Origin: a bacterium
GTDB lineage: Bacteria > Vulcanimicrobiota > Vulcanimicrobiia > Vulcanimicrobiales > Vulcanimicrobiaceae
Length of the DNA stretch: 6,933 nt
Direction: 5' to 3'
Assembly: GCA_021807065.1 (NCBI GenBank)
Contig: JAKAPO010000126.1
Location: 1 to 6,933, forward strand
In this document: positions 6,039-6,933 of the stretch, one piece after another
How the letters are laid out: every line of letters begins with the position of its first letter
Position numbering within the stretch: position 1 is the first letter of the stretch
Made by a program: the position numbers and the translations under genes
Notes under the pieces: model-generated
Database searches by the model: none
What the model saw: only the letters and a program-made list of their open reading frames with translations
What the model was told of the DNA's origin: nothing

Positions 6039-6933
6039 GACGTACTGCACCGTACATTGCGGCGTTTGCCTTGCTCACCCTGGCATGTGCGGCGAAACTT
6101 GTCACGAGCTTCTCGCATAACCCTAGCCCGAGCGATTGGGACGCGTTTTACGCCGCTGGCTCTACAGTCGGGACGAAAGCATTCGCTTCGCTCCAAGATT
6201 TCTTCGCGTGGGAGCAGGTGCATCGGCTAGTCCTCGAACCATTTCTCTACCTCCCCGGCGTCGCGTGGTTCCTGAAGCCGCTATCGCTCCTAGGCTTGGC
6301 ACCGTCATATGCGCTAGCCGTTGCGTCCGGTCTCGCTTGCGCAGCGCTCGCCGGTGCGGCCCTCGCGCGTCTCTTCCATCTTCCGCTATGGTTGGGGGTG
6401 ATGCTCGCAGTGGCCTGGCCTCCAACACTCTACGCGCTCGAGAGCGGACAGAACGCGACGTTCGGCCTGATGCTCGTCGCAACCGCGACCGTGCTCCTCT
6501 CCCGGCGTTACGGATTTGCGGCGGGGTTGGTGGTCGGAGCGCTCGCGTACAAGCCGACGTACGCCGCTCCGTTCCTCGTTCTCTTACTCGTGCGGCGCGA
6601 ATGGCGCGCCCTTGCAGCCGCCGCTTGCTGGCTTCCGGTTTGGTATGCGCTGTCCGCGTTTGCTACGCACGACTGGCTTTGGCCGGTCGCCTACGCGCAT
6701 CTACTGCGGGTTGACATTCCGGTAGATTTTGCCTCCAACGCGACGCAGGCGTACAGTATCCCCGCATTGCTGACACGACTGGGAGCCGCCGCGCCGGTTG
6801 CGATCGGAGCTGGGATCGTTCTCTTTGCCGCGCTGGTGCTTCTCTTACGCCGGCGCCCGATCGAGGATGCGATGGCCATAACCGCGTTGATAGCGATCGT
6901 TTGCGGTCCTCACGTGTGGATATACGATGCGGT
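6035..6933 (+). CDS. GT87/DUF2029-like membrane glycosyltransferase (partial, 3' end outside window)
   Basis: The frame is open from ATG 6035 to the window end, giving 299 residues with no stop. It looks like a GT-C fold polyprenol-phosphate-mannose-dependent transferase. There is an N-terminal membrane segment (about 7-24), then a first outer loop with SDWDAFYAAG (33-42), where Asp34 or Asp36 is the likely catalytic acid. After FLYLP (70-74) come many hydrophobic segments, ESGQNATFGLML (136-147), a KPTYAAPF motif (173-180) and GPHVWIYD (291-298) at the cut end. GT87 members such as PimE are usually about 400 or more residues, so roughly a quarter or more is missing. The start overlaps the small frame by ATGA and lacks a good Shine-Dalgarno of its own. 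CTA leucine codons are commoner than in the Tad genes (six here, two in the 692-codon ATPase gene). The substrate is unknown: envelope glycolipid or pilus glycosylation are both possible. Confidence 0.75.
   Translation, partial: MRRTAPYIAAFALLTLACAAKLVTSFSHNPSPSDWDAFYAAGSTVGTKAFASLQDFFAWEQVHRLVLEPFLYLPGVAWFLKPLSLLGLAPSYALAVASGLACAALAGAALARLFHLPLWLGVMLAVAWPPTLYALESGQNATFGLMLVATATVLLSRRYGFAAGLVVGALAYKPTYAAPFLVLLLVRREWRALAAAACWLPVWYALSAFATHDWLWPVAYAHLLRVDIPVDFASNATQAYSIPALLTRLGAAAPVAIGAGIVLFAALVLLLRRRPIEDAMAITALIAIVCGPHVWIYDA

Noticed and set aside
6136..6714. A 192-codon + strand frame inside the glycosyltransferase region.
   Set aside because: It is Arg/Ser-rich with no domain; the overlapping frame from 6035 encodes a coherent membrane protein with GT87-like motifs.

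Overview
The window is one end of a Tad (tight adherence, type IVc / Flp pilus) assembly locus, followed by the start of a membrane glycosyltransferase gene. All genes lie on the + strand. They are packed with almost no spacers: two 4-base ATGA overlaps within the Tad block, one 8-base overlap, one TGATG junction, and gaps of only 5 and 20 bases. The base composition is clearly GC-rich with strong G/C preference at third codon positions. This fits a high-GC bacterium. The fused ATPase gene and short operon would not be out of place in a poorly sampled phylum such as Eremiobacterota/Vulcanimicrobiota, but nothing here fixes the taxon and that is only a guess.

Layout: (1) 1-114, C-terminal end of a Flp-type pilin whose leader lies outside the window; (2) 107-649, CpaA/TadV GxGD prepilin peptidase; (3) 646-1470, CpaB/RcpC with an SAF domain; (4) 1491-3569, one 692-residue frame joining a CpaE/TadZ-like MinD/ParA ATPase to a complete CpaF/TadA secretion ATPase; (5) 3575-4432, TadB; (6) 4429-5283, TadC; (7) 5283-5891, a second, divergent GxGD prepilin peptidase; (8) 5891-5918, a hairpin that buries a Shine-Dalgarno sequence; (9) 5922-6038, a possible 38-residue small protein; (10) 6035-6933, a GT87/DUF2029-type polyprenol-dependent mannosyltransferase-like protein, cut by the window edge.

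Working model: the peptidase(s) cleave and mature the Flp prepilin and any pseudopilins. TadB and TadC form the inner-membrane platform, and the CpaF part powers pilin polymerisation. The CpaE part would localise the machine, and CpaB would act on the periplasmic or outer side. No secretin (CpaC/RcpA), TadD, TadE/F or TadG is present in the window.

The points most worth a second look are the CpaE-CpaF fusion, with an ATGA sequence at the junction; the two different prepilin peptidases in one operon; and the SD-occluding hairpin ahead of a small frame that is coupled by ATGA to the glycosyltransferase. There is no gene-free stretch over 300 bases. I saw no RNA gene, CRISPR array, insertion sequence or convincing promoter.
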